DNA from: Acetobacter sp. AN02
GTDB taxonomy: Bacteria; Pseudomonadota; Alphaproteobacteria; Acetobacterales; Acetobacteraceae
Assembly: GCF_029759835.1 (NCBI RefSeq)
Contig: NZ_JAJJND010000020.1
Span: forward strand, 1 to 33,108
Length of the DNA stretch: 33,108 nt
Direction of reading: 5' to 3'
Both the position numbers and the translations under genes were made by a program. This document shows, piece by piece, positions 8,992 through 15,950 of the stretch. Each line of letters starts with the position of its first letter. The first letter of the stretch is position 1. The notes below the pieces were generated by a model, which worked only from the letters and a program-made list of their open reading frames with translations, was not told the DNA's origin and ran no database searches.

Positions 8992-9390
8992 GTGGCAGAT
9001 CATGTCGATGATGTTCCGGAGGTCCGGGTGGTCTGGGTGTATGAGCAGGTAAATGGCAGGCTGTCCCATGACGGGCGGCTGGTCACATATGGATATTCAG
9101 GTACGGGGCGCGGAGAGAACAGGCCGGATATGGACGCAGTCAGAAATACCGGTCCTGCACCGAAGGGGGTCTATCTCATCACGCAGCCTTTCACGCATCC
9201 GGAAACCGGTCCGGACACCATGCGGCTGGTTCCGCAAAGAAGCACGAACGCGCACGGGCGTGACGGCTTCATGATCCACGGAGATTATGTCGGGCATGAG
9301 GGGCAGGTCTCGCATGGCGGCCTTGTCTTCGGTCGTTCGATACGGTTGAAAATCTGGGACAGCAACGATCACATCATCATAGTGAAATGA
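8992..9390 (+). CDS. Tlde1-like (DUF2778) L,D-transpeptidase-fold protein, catalytic Cys missing
   Basis: A 132-residue protein that matches the DUF2778/Tlde1 domain over its whole length: VVWVYEQVNGRLSHDG, GYSGTGRGENRP, GPAPKGVYLI and HGRDGFMIHGD (His96-Asp98). Tlde1 proteins are peptidoglycan-modifying type VI effectors that act in the periplasm of target cells. The family's SxGCI catalytic motif reads SHGGLV here, so Gly110 replaces the nucleophilic Cys (GGC instead of TGC). There is no signal peptide, as expected for an effector. The start is GTG at 8992 with no Shine-Dalgarno; TATAGA at 8979-8984 would allow a leaderless transcript. The stop overlaps the next gene by 4 bp. The product is probably enzymatically dead unless another residue substitutes. 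Confidence 0.8.
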   Translation: MADHVDDVPEVRVVWVYEQVNGRLSHDGRLVTYGYSGTGRGENRPDMDAVRNTGPAPKGVYLITQPFTHPETGPDTMRLVPQRSTNAHGRDGFMIHGDYVGHEGQVSHGGLVFGRSIRLKIWDSNDHIIIVK

Positions 9391-9737
9391 AAATCCGTCT
9401 CCTTATCATCATGACCATTATGGCAGCCGGGCAGGCCCGGGCAGCGCAGAAGGTGATGCCCTGCACGTCCTGGTCGGAGTCCATGGCGGCGGTTAAGCTG
9501 AAAAATGCAGGATACCTCTCTGAGGAGGAACTGGCTGCTCCGAAGATCTCCTCCAGGGTCCTGGCGTTCCAGAAGGTCAGGACGGATCTGTACAGAGAAG
9601 TTTTCTATATGACCTTCACGCGGAAAAATGGTGTCAGGATCAATGTCATCACGAGGAACGACATGACGCCGACGGAATGTTCGGGCAGTGGTGTCGAGGT
9701 TTTTATGGTCTCGAAAACGCTGGGCGCGGAACCCTGA
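9387..9737 (+). CDS. Small exported protein, candidate immunity partner of the Tlde1-like protein
   Basis: A 116-residue protein with a signal peptide (MKIRLLIIMTIMAAGQARA, cleaved before AQKV). Mature size is about 97 residues, with two cysteines (PCTSW near the start, TECSG near the end) that could pair. No family is recognised. Translation is coupled to the preceding gene by an ATGA overlap. A periplasmic protein overlapping a Tlde1-type gene is the layout of an effector-immunity pair, where the immunity protein neutralises the enzyme in the periplasm. That role is inferred from position and signal peptide alone. Confidence 0.7.
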   Translation: MKIRLLIIMTIMAAGQARAAQKVMPCTSWSESMAAVKLKNAGYLSEEELAAPKISSRVLAFQKVRTDLYREVFYMTFTRKNGVRINVITRNDMTPTECSGSGVEVFMVSKTLGAEP

Positions 9738-9900
9738 TCCGTCTGTCCTCTTCACAGTCAGGAGCATGATGAACATCCGGGCCTGACAGGGTCCGGCAGA
9801 CCGGAAAAGGAGCCATCCCATCGTCCGCCAGCCCCCCCGTCATCCGTCGCGCCTGACCGCTGCCTCCGTCATCAGGGATGCAGGGCTGCCCGGGCTCGAC

Positions 9901-10914
9901 ATGCGTGCGGCCACGATCCTGCGCGAGATCGTGGAGCAGTATGTCGCGACGGGTGCGCCGGTCGGCAGCCGGACGCTGTCCAGAAAATTTCCGCTTTCCC
10001 CGGCCACCATCAGGAACGTGATGGCCGATCTGACAGAGGCCGGTCTGCTGTTTTCTCCGCATGTGTCCGCCGGGCGTCTGCCCACGGAGGCCGGTCTGCG
10101 TCTGTTTGTGGACGGTCTGCTGCAGTTCGGCGGCCTGAGCGAGGAGGAGCAGAGCGCCATAGCGGAGAAGCTGGAATCCCGCGGCCGTTCTCTGGAGGAT
10201 ACGCTCACGGAGGCTTCCGCGATGCTCTCGGGGCTGTCTCAGGCGGCCAGCCTCGTGATCGCACCCCGCAGCGAGGGGGCTGTTCGGCATATCGAGTTCG
10301 TGCCTCTGGGCGGGAACAGGGCACTAGTCGTGATGGTCGGGACCGACGGGAAGGTGGAAAACCGCGTGATCGAGACGCCTGCGGGGCTGCCGCCCTCGGC
10401 CCTGACCCATGCGGGCAATTATCTCAATGCGCGGGGCGCGGGGCAGACGCTGGAGGAGCTGCGGCTGGCCGTTACGGAGGAAATGACCGCAAGCCGCAGC
10501 CAGCTTGACGCGCTGACGGCGGAGGTTGTCGCCAGTGGTCTTGCGACATGGAGCGGAGAGGAAAACCGCGGCGGGACGCTGATTCTTCGCGGGCAGTCGA
10601 AGCTTCTGGCAGACGTGACGGAGATCGAGCGTCTTTCGGCCATCCAGCTCCTGTTCGACCGGCTGGAAACGCAGGACACCATGCTACGCCTGCTGGAACT
10701 GGCGGAAGCCTCGGAAGGAGTCCGTATCTTTATCGGTGCGGAAAACGGTCTGTTCGGTCTGTCCGGAATGTCGATGGTGGTCGCTCCGGCTCGGAATGAG
10801 GAGAACCGGATCGTCGGCGCGATCGGCGTGATCGGCCCCACGCGCATCAATTACGGACGGATCGTTCCGGTCGTGGATTACACGGCAAGGGTGATCGGAC
10901 AGATACTGCGGTAG
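9901..10914 (+). CDS. hrcA: Heat-inducible transcription repressor HrcA
   Basis: A 337-residue HrcA repressor, which binds CIRCE operators upstream of groESL and dnaK operons. The winged-helix N-terminus is ILREIVEQYVATGAPVGSRTL followed by SPATIRNVMADLTEAGLL, with SAGRLPTEAGLRLFVD after it. The C-terminal regulatory domain ends in the family motif GVIGPTRINYGRIVPVVDYTA. The ATG at 9901 starts only a few residues before the DNA-binding domain and has no good ribosome binding site. The same frame is open upstream, and AAAAGGAG at 9805-9812 precedes in-frame ATC (9820) and GTC (9823) codons. The real start may therefore be upstream and non-canonical. No CIRCE element is visible here, and grpE does not follow. 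Confidence 0.93.
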   Translation: MRAATILREIVEQYVATGAPVGSRTLSRKFPLSPATIRNVMADLTEAGLLFSPHVSAGRLPTEAGLRLFVDGLLQFGGLSEEEQSAIAEKLESRGRSLEDTLTEASAMLSGLSQAASLVIAPRSEGAVRHIEFVPLGGNRALVVMVGTDGKVENRVIETPAGLPPSALTHAGNYLNARGAGQTLEELRLAVTEEMTASRSQLDALTAEVVASGLATWSGEENRGGTLILRGQSKLLADVTEIERLSAIQLLFDRLETQDTMLRLLELAEASEGVRIFIGAENGLFGLSGMSMVVAPARNEENRIVGAIGVIGPTRINYGRIVPVVDYTARVIGQILR

Positions 10915-10970
10915 CGGATGCTACCCGGGAGCGCGTTCCGGATCATATGACGCGTTCCCGGGAGCATCCG
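10915..10970. terminator. Long hairpin after hrcA
   Basis: CGGATGCT-A-CCCGGGA-G-CGCGT pairs with ACGCG-T-TCCCGGG-AGCATCCG around a 13-nt loop, about 20 bp of stem directly after the hrcA stop. It sits between hrcA and the convergent frameshifted gene ending at 10983, so it probably terminates both directions. There is no U tract. Confidence 0.7.
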
Positions 10971-10982
10971 GGCGGGAGATTA

Positions 10983-11604
10983 TCAGTCCGGCTTCCGGGA
11001 TGAGGACGGAGACGCTTTCGAGGCCGTATCTGATGGTACAATCAGGCGGCAGTTACCCCAGAGCTCAGGTGATGTCTGGCAGTCTTCCATAGCTGAATGG
11101 AGCATGCCTTTATTGTAATCGGTGCGCGAGAGGGCATCTATAACGGATCTGGTGCAGTTCAGATCCGGGGATACCTTGTCTATCCGATTGGGAAATTTGA
11201 TAATATTGTCCAGATATTTTTCGCCTGCTTCAGGAGAATAAAGTTTCGCCAAGCTTGTAAGTATTCTACAGTAATATTTAAATCTTTTTTTTATGTGTGA
11301 GAATCTGTATCTTAAAATCTCTGTTATATTTTTTTACCGGATCCCAGTTTCCGACGATGGTCATACTATTGTGAAAATCAGTACGCAGAAGCAGGTCCAA
11401 TCCTTTTGTTACTTCGCGAACTGAGCGACAGATTTCTGTCTGACAATTTGCGTTGTCCATTTGCGTGTAAAGATCTCCCAGATCTCTGATGGTCATGGGA
11501 GTGCTAATGGCGACTTCATACGGCTCCGGCTCGGATGCATAAGCGGGTGATATCAGCATCATGCAACCGAAGGTGAGTAATATTTTGAATAACTTACCTG
11601 ACAT
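10983..11604 (-). pseudogene. Exported protein split by a -1-correctable frameshift; candidate immunity protein of the SleB-like hydrolase
   Basis: The first part (11604 to 11278) encodes 108 residues with a signal peptide, MSGKLFKILLTFGCMMLISPAYA, ending ILTHKKKI. The second part is an open frame in another phase that continues to 10983 (AKLYSPEAGEKYLDN... to SSSRKPD). The frames meet at eight A residues (plus-strand T 11285-11292). Deleting one A joins them as HKKRFKYYCRILTSLAKLYSPEAG, giving one 206-residue exported protein; 622 nt minus one is exactly 207 codons. The second part has only a TTG start and no ribosome binding site, so it is not a separate gene. The region is clearly AT-richer than its surroundings. 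It lies downstream of the hydrolase on the same strand. It may be a real mutation, a slippage switch or a sequencing error. Confidence 0.75.
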
Positions 11605-11719
11605 GGCCGTTTCCCGGTGCTCGATAAAACTTAAACTGACTCGGAGGTACGCCGGGAACAGTTTTTTCCTCAAAAGATCGGGCAAAGGAGGGGCGATAAT
11701 TCATGACCGCCCTTTGACG

Positions 11720-12148
11720 CTATCCGGTGACTCCAGGGACGAGCTCCAGTCCGCCTCCTACATCAGCACCTGATGTACTCTCTCCTTCTTTGGGCATGAT
11801 CTGGGGTGTATAAAAATGTGTAGCGCCGTCAGTAGGATCCGGGGTTGTTCCTTCGAGAATGCTATGGGCAATAGCCAGGGTCCGATTATCAAGCCTGCCT
11901 GAGTGAGCATAGCCCCGCCAGGCCTGACGAACGCTCGAAATACCATTTCGCCTCATGCGGTTCTTAAGAGTCCATCCAACAGCAAACGGGGCATTGGGAT
12001 GAGAATCAATAAGCCCTTTGGACTCAGCGCTGATCACTGCGGCCAGATCGTTGATATTCGGAAGGGTTGCAATATCTTCTGAACCGGAAGCGGCTGCTCC
12101 TGTGGCCTCGGGTGGACGTACCGGGCCTGCTCCTGCCGCCTGTGCCAT
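11720..12148 (-). CDS. SleB-like cell-wall hydrolase, candidate antibacterial effector
   Basis: A 142-residue protein with a Hydrolase_2/SleB-like domain over residues 33-120: LAAVISAESKG (Glu42 as probable catalytic acid), AVGWTLKNRMRR, RLDNRTLAIAHSILEG and the DPTDGATHFYTP motif. SleB-type enzymes are lytic transglycosylases that cleave the glycan strand of peptidoglycan. There is no signal peptide; residues 1-30 are Ala/Gly/Pro-rich and probably flexible. A wall hydrolase without an export signal, followed by a small exported protein, suggests an effector delivered by a contact-dependent secretion system plus its immunity protein. The ATG at 12148 has GGGGA upstream; the longer open frame has no domain support. 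No VgrG, PAAR or Hcp gene is in the window. Confidence 0.72.
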   Translation of the reverse strand: MAQAAGAGPVRPPEATGAAASGSEDIATLPNINDLAAVISAESKGLIDSHPNAPFAVGWTLKNRMRRNGISSVRQAWRGYAHSGRLDNRTLAIAHSILEGTTPDPTDGATHFYTPQIMPKEGESTSGADVGGGLELVPGVTG

Positions 12149-12264
12149 AAAAATCCCCGTATGGAATATTTGTCTTCGGATGAACCGGATAGCATGGCCG
12201 GATATGCCTGGAAACCGATGGCAGGTTGTAGTCTGGGTCCGGTATCTTTCCTCTGCCCGGCCTC

Positions 12265-12293
12265 TTGACCTGAGCCGCAGTCCGCACAACTAC
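12265..12293 (+). promoter_or_regulatory. Putative trxA promoter
   Basis: TTGACC and AACTAC are separated by 17 nt, 58 nt upstream of the trxA start. The -35 box is good and the -10 box weak. The 203-nt gap between the divergent hydrolase and trxA shows no other clear element. Confidence 0.35.
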
Positions 12294-12351
12294 AAAAGGG
12301 TATTCCATACCCGCATGACCGGTCCTGCGGGGAACACGGAGAAGACGCTGT

Positions 12352-12678
12352 ATGAGCGAGAACACGATTGCCGTCACTGACAGCACTTTTGAGAACGATG
12401 TCCTCAAGGCGGAAGGGCCTGTTCTGGTCGATTTCTGGGCGGAGTGGTGCGGTCCGTGCAAGATGATCGCACCCGCGCTGGATGAGATCGGTGCCGAGCT
12501 GAAGGGCAAGCTGAAGGTTGCGAAGGTCAATATTGACGACAACCCGCAGACACCGACGAATTTCGGTGTGCGCGGCATCCCCACGCTGATCCTGTTCCGG
12601 GACGGCAAGCCGGTCGAGACCAAGGTCGGGGCTCTGCCGAAAAGCCAGCTCAAGGCCTGGGTGAACGGCGCGCTCTGA
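12352..12678 (+). CDS. trxA: Thioredoxin
   Basis: A 108-residue cytoplasmic thioredoxin that reduces disulfides in ribonucleotide reductase, peroxidases and other targets. The active site WCGPC is at residues 32-36 within [15 protein letters not shown]. The cis-Pro motif GIPTLILF follows, and length is standard. A GGAGA site precedes the ATG. It is 3 nt upstream of a GNAT gene that overlaps anmK, so the three are probably one operon. The thioredoxin could serve the glutathione peroxidase homologue at 15.3 kb, though that is separately placed. Confidence 0.97.
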   Translation: MSENTIAVTDSTFENDVLKAEGPVLVDFWAEWCGPCKMIAPALDEIGAELKGKLKVAKVNIDDNPQTPTNFGVRGIPTLILFRDGKPVETKVGALPKSQLKAWVNGAL

Positions 12679-12681
12679 GCG

Positions 12682-13362
12682 ATGCAGGGCGCCTCTGTCC
12701 TGAGCGATCCCGTCCGGTCCGCGCTGTCGGGCCGTCAGGCGGAATTTGCCCGGAGCAGGGGCGCGGCCATACGCTTCGATCCGGAGTGCAGCCCGTTTGC
12801 GGCGCTGGACGGACGTACGGCGGACGCATTCGGGGATCTCTCGGTGCTGGCGGACGGGCAGGATGTCTGGATGCTGACACCGGAGCCTGTCCGGATTGCA
12901 GCGAAATTCAGCATTATGAGTCAGTCGGACTGCCTGCAGATGCGGGCGGACTCCGTTACTGAGTCCGCCTCCCGGCCCGATTTTACCGAGCTGACCGACG
13001 CCGATGCCCCGGATATGCGCGAGCTTGCGGCTCTGACGGAGCCGGGGCCTTTTCTCAGCCGGACGCATCGTCTCGGGACGTTCATCGGCATCAGGGAGAA
13101 CGGGCGGCTTGTGGCGATGGCCGGAGAGCGTCTGAAGCCGGATGGTTTTACGGAGATGAGCGGCGTCTGCACTCATCCGGACTCCCGGGGGCGCGGCTAT
13201 GCCGGGTTCCTGATCAAGGAAGCCGCCCGGCGCTGCCTCGGGCGCGGAGAAATCCCCTTCCTGCATTGCTATGCGGCCAATACCGGGGCTGTTGCACTGT
13301 ATGAGGCCTGCGGATTCCGCACGGAACGGCGCATGATCCTGACGGTGCTGCGCCCGGTATGA
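12682..13362 (+). CDS. GNAT family N-acetyltransferase
   Basis: A 226-residue protein whose C-terminal half is a GNAT domain: GTFIGIRENGRLVAMAGERL, EMSGVCTHPDSRGRGYAGFL (acetyl-CoA binding R-G-R-G-Y) and NTGAVALYEACGF. This resembles the FR47-like branch. The N-terminal half (about 100 residues) is a divergent extension with no recognised motif. Substrate unknown. The gene starts 3 nt after trxA and its stop overlaps the anmK start by 4 bp, so translation is coupled to both. Confidence 0.85.
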   Translation: MQGASVLSDPVRSALSGRQAEFARSRGAAIRFDPECSPFAALDGRTADAFGDLSVLADGQDVWMLTPEPVRIAAKFSIMSQSDCLQMRADSVTESASRPDFTELTDADAPDMRELAALTEPGPFLSRTHRLGTFIGIRENGRLVAMAGERLKPDGFTEMSGVCTHPDSRGRGYAGFLIKEAARRCLGRGEIPFLHCYAANTGAVALYEACGFRTERRMILTVLRPV

Positions 13363-14489
13363 ACGGGGCGGACAGGGTGTATGCGGCTGTCGGCCTGATG
13401 AGCGGGACCTCTCTGGACGGCGTCGATGCGGCCTGGCTGGAGACAGACGGAGAGGTCATTCTCGGAATGGGTCCGGCGCTGACGCTGCCCTATACAGCGG
13501 AGTTCCGCCGGACCCTGCGTGATCTTCTGGATCGTGCGCCCGGGATGGGAGAGAACAGCCCGGGGATCGCGCCCGTGATCCGCGAGCTGACCCTGCGTCA
13601 TGCGGAGGCTGTTGAGGCCGTGATCAGTCGCGCGGGGCGGCGGCCCGACCTGATCGGTTTTCACGGTCAGACCCTTCTGCATGATCCCGCGCACCGGCGC
13701 ACATGGCAGGCGGGAGATGCTGCCTGGCTTGCGGAGCGGACGGGCGTGCCGGTGGTGTATGACTTCCGTTCGGCCGATGTTGCCGCCGGCGGGCAGGGTG
13801 CGCCGCTCGTGCCCGTGTTTCATGCCGCATTGTGTCGCGGTCTGCCGGATGCGGGGGGGCGGACGCTCGCCATGGTCAATATCGGCGGCGTGTCGAACGT
13901 GACCTGGGTCGGGCGGGACGGCATCTCCGTGCTTGCTGCGGATACGGGGCCGGGCAACGCGCTCCTCGATGACTGGGTGTGCCGGCACACAGGGACGCCG
14001 TGTGATACGGACGGGCGGCTGGCTCTGGCGGGCCGCGTGGCGCCGCCGCTGCTTGATCGTCTTCTGAGCGATCCCTTTTTCCGGCAGCCGCCGCCGAAAT
14101 CGCTCGACCGGCAGCATTTTCATGCGGCGCTGGCGCTGCTCTCCGGCCTGTCCCCTGAGGACGGCGCGGCCACGCTGACGGAGTTTACGGCGGCATCGGT
14201 CATGGCGCTGCCGGTTCCGGAGTCGCCGGACCTGCGGATTATCTGTGGCGGGGGGCGGCGTAATCCGGCGCTGATGGCCGCGCTGATCAGGCGGGCGGGC
14301 GGCAGCGAGGTCGTGGCATCAGACGCGCTCGGCCTCGACGGGGATGCCGTGGAGGCGCAGTGCTTCGCGTTTCTGGCCGTCAGATCCGTGCGCCGACTTC
14401 CGCTGTCCTTTCCGGGAACGACCGGCGTGCCCGCCCCGCAATGCGGCGGGTGTCTGGTCCGGCCTGGCGGATCAGTGGCAGGGGAATGA
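13359..14489 (+). CDS. anmK: Anhydro-N-acetylmuramic acid kinase
   Basis: A 376-residue AnmK, which opens the 1,6-anhydro ring of anhydroMurNAc and phosphorylates it to MurNAc-6-phosphate during cell-wall recycling in the cytoplasm. The ATP-binding GLMSGTSLDGVDAA motif is at residues 12-25. DLIGFHGQTLLHDP, NIGGVSNVTW, DTGPGNALLDDW and ICGGGRRNPALM are family hallmarks, and length is typical. It overlaps the GNAT gene by ATGA. Its last 18 bp overlap the end of the convergent exported-protein gene. Confidence 0.96.
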   Translation: MNGADRVYAAVGLMSGTSLDGVDAAWLETDGEVILGMGPALTLPYTAEFRRTLRDLLDRAPGMGENSPGIAPVIRELTLRHAEAVEAVISRAGRRPDLIGFHGQTLLHDPAHRRTWQAGDAAWLAERTGVPVVYDFRSADVAAGGQGAPLVPVFHAALCRGLPDAGGRTLAMVNIGGVSNVTWVGRDGISVLAADTGPGNALLDDWVCRHTGTPCDTDGRLALAGRVAPPLLDRLLSDPFFRQPPPKSLDRQHFHAALALLSGLSPEDGAATLTEFTAASVMALPVPESPDLRIICGGGRRNPALMAALIRRAGGSEVVASDALGLDGDAVEAQCFAFLAVRSVRRLPLSFPGTTGVPAPQCGGCLVRPGGSVAGE

Positions 14490-15086
14490 GGCGAAGCTCT
14501 TCGGAGACTTGCCCAGAAGCCGGAAGCGCAGCCGCGCGGCCTCTGCTGCAAGCCGCACGCCGTTTGAGGTCAGGGACAGATGCAGCTCCGCGCCTTCGGC
14601 ATTCTGCATGGCCATGACGCCGACGCCGCTCCCTGCGGTGGCTTCCGCATCGACGGCCCAGAACGTGCTGTCGATATGTGTGACGGAGGGCAGATCCTGC
14701 ACCGTTCCGCGGGCGCAGATCGTGGAATATCCGACGGCGGGTGCACCGCCGCCGCTGACGGAGACGGCATAATCCGTGCCCTTGTAGTGCAGGACGCCCT
14801 GCCCCCAGGAATATCCCGGCCCGAGGCTTGCGGAGGACAGGCGGAAGACGATGCCGTCCGCATCCGTCAGTCCCGGTGCTGCGGATGGTGCGTCCGGCAC
14901 GGCGACGACGGGATGGACGGCGGTTTCATGAGCGGCCGCAGGCTGCGGCATCGTGGCCGAAAAGGCGGCTCCAGCGAGCACAGGCGCACCGGCTGCAAGA
15001 AGAACTGCCGGGAGGAGATGGGGCACTCGTGTCACGCTGCTGATCCTGTCTGGCCGGGATAGGGGTAGAAAATCCGGTTCAGTCAT
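14472..15086 (-). CDS. Exported protein of unknown function
   Basis: A 204-residue protein with an N-terminal hydrophobic signal segment (VTRVPHLLPAVLLAAGAPVLAG, cleavage probably after PAAA near residue 54). The mature part has an alternating Gly-rich, beta-strand-like pattern: GYSWGQGVLHYKGTDYAVSVSG, YSTICARGTVQDL and ATAGSGVGVMAMQNAEGAELHL. I do not recognise the family. A single barrel-like beta domain in the periplasm is plausible. The ATG at 15086 was chosen because it gives the signal peptide a normal n-region; the frame is open further upstream. The 3' end overlaps anmK tail to tail by 18 bp. Confidence 0.7.
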   Translation of the reverse strand: MTEPDFLPLSRPDRISSVTRVPHLLPAVLLAAGAPVLAGAAFSATMPQPAAAHETAVHPVVAVPDAPSAAPGLTDADGIVFRLSSASLGPGYSWGQGVLHYKGTDYAVSVSGGGAPAVGYSTICARGTVQDLPSVTHIDSTFWAVDAEATAGSGVGVMAMQNAEGAELHLSLTSNGVRLAAEAARLRFRLLGKSPKSFASFPCH

Positions 15087-15259
15087 GACTGACGCGCCGG
15101 GCAGGAGGAAGTTTCCTGCAGGCGGCAGCCCGCCAGTTCTGAAACGACCGGAAGAGCGGGGGCCGGCATGAAGGAAGGATGCCAATGCAGGGCAGCTTTG
15201 AAAAGCCGAAAGCGAACAGCTGTTGCAGAAAAATATGTCAGGAACCATCTCTGAGGTGA

Positions 15260-15766
15260 ATGCAGTCAGAAGACAGGTCCGGTCCGATGCTCCTTTATGA
15301 TTTCACGCTCCCCGCACTTGACGGGGGCACGATTGATTTCTCCCGCTGGCGCGGTCAGCCTGTCCTGATTGTCAACACGGCCTCGAAATGCGGGTTTACG
15401 CGGCAGTATGAAGACCTGCAGGCGCTGTGGTCGTCCTACAGACATGAGCTCGTGGTTGTCGGCGTGCCGTGTAACCAGTTCGGAAACCAGGAGCCGGGCA
15501 GCAGCGAGGACATCGCGACTTTCTGCTCACGCAATTACGGCGTGAGCTTTCCGATGGCCGCAAGGATCGACGTGCGCGGCCCGCATGCGCATCCGCTGTT
15601 CCGCTGGCTTGCCGGAGAGGGGGGCTTCCTGTCGCGCCCGCGGTGGAATTTCTACAAATATTTCGTCAGCCGGGAGGGGCATCTGGCCTCCTGGTTCACC
15701 AGTCTTGCCAGCCCGGATTCCGATCGGGTGCAGATGGCGGCGAACAGGCTGATCCTCGATCACTGA
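15260..15766 (+). CDS. Glutathione peroxidase family protein (probably thioredoxin-dependent)
   Basis: A 168-residue peroxidase that reduces hydrogen peroxide and organic peroxides. The catalytic tetrad is present: Cys44 in NTASKCGFT, Gln73 in GVPCNQFGNQEPG, and Trp129-Asn130 in RWNFYKYFV. Cys89 in FCSRNYGVSFP is at the position of the resolving cysteine of thioredoxin-dependent members, so the reductant is more likely thioredoxin than glutathione. No signal peptide. GAGG lies 5 nt before the ATG at 15260; an alternative ATG at 15287 would also retain the fold. Divergent from the exported-protein gene at 15086. Confidence 0.92.
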   Translation: MQSEDRSGPMLLYDFTLPALDGGTIDFSRWRGQPVLIVNTASKCGFTRQYEDLQALWSSYRHELVVVGVPCNQFGNQEPGSSEDIATFCSRNYGVSFPMAARIDVRGPHAHPLFRWLAGEGGFLSRPRWNFYKYFVSREGHLASWFTSLASPDSDRVQMAANRLILDH

Positions 15767-15950
15767 GACTGCCACTGAGCTCGCTGCGGCGGGGTGCGTG
15801 AAATTTCGTAAAGGAAATGACGGACGGGGGCGACGTCGGCTGCGGCCGGTGCTACAGAACGGCCATGATCCGTGCCTGTCCGATGTTCCGGCATTATGCC
15901 GTCGCCTGCCATACCGGTGCCCGTTCTGCTGAAATGCCGGAGAGCCGGGC

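Noticed and set aside
10983-11252. Separate 89-residue gene on the minus strand
   Set aside because: It has only a TTG start and no ribosome binding site. Its frame is continuous upstream and joins the preceding exported protein by a one-base correction, so it is the 3' half of a split gene.
12034-13266. 410-residue open frame on the minus strand
   Set aside because: Runs antisense through trxA and the GNAT gene and has no recognisable domain.
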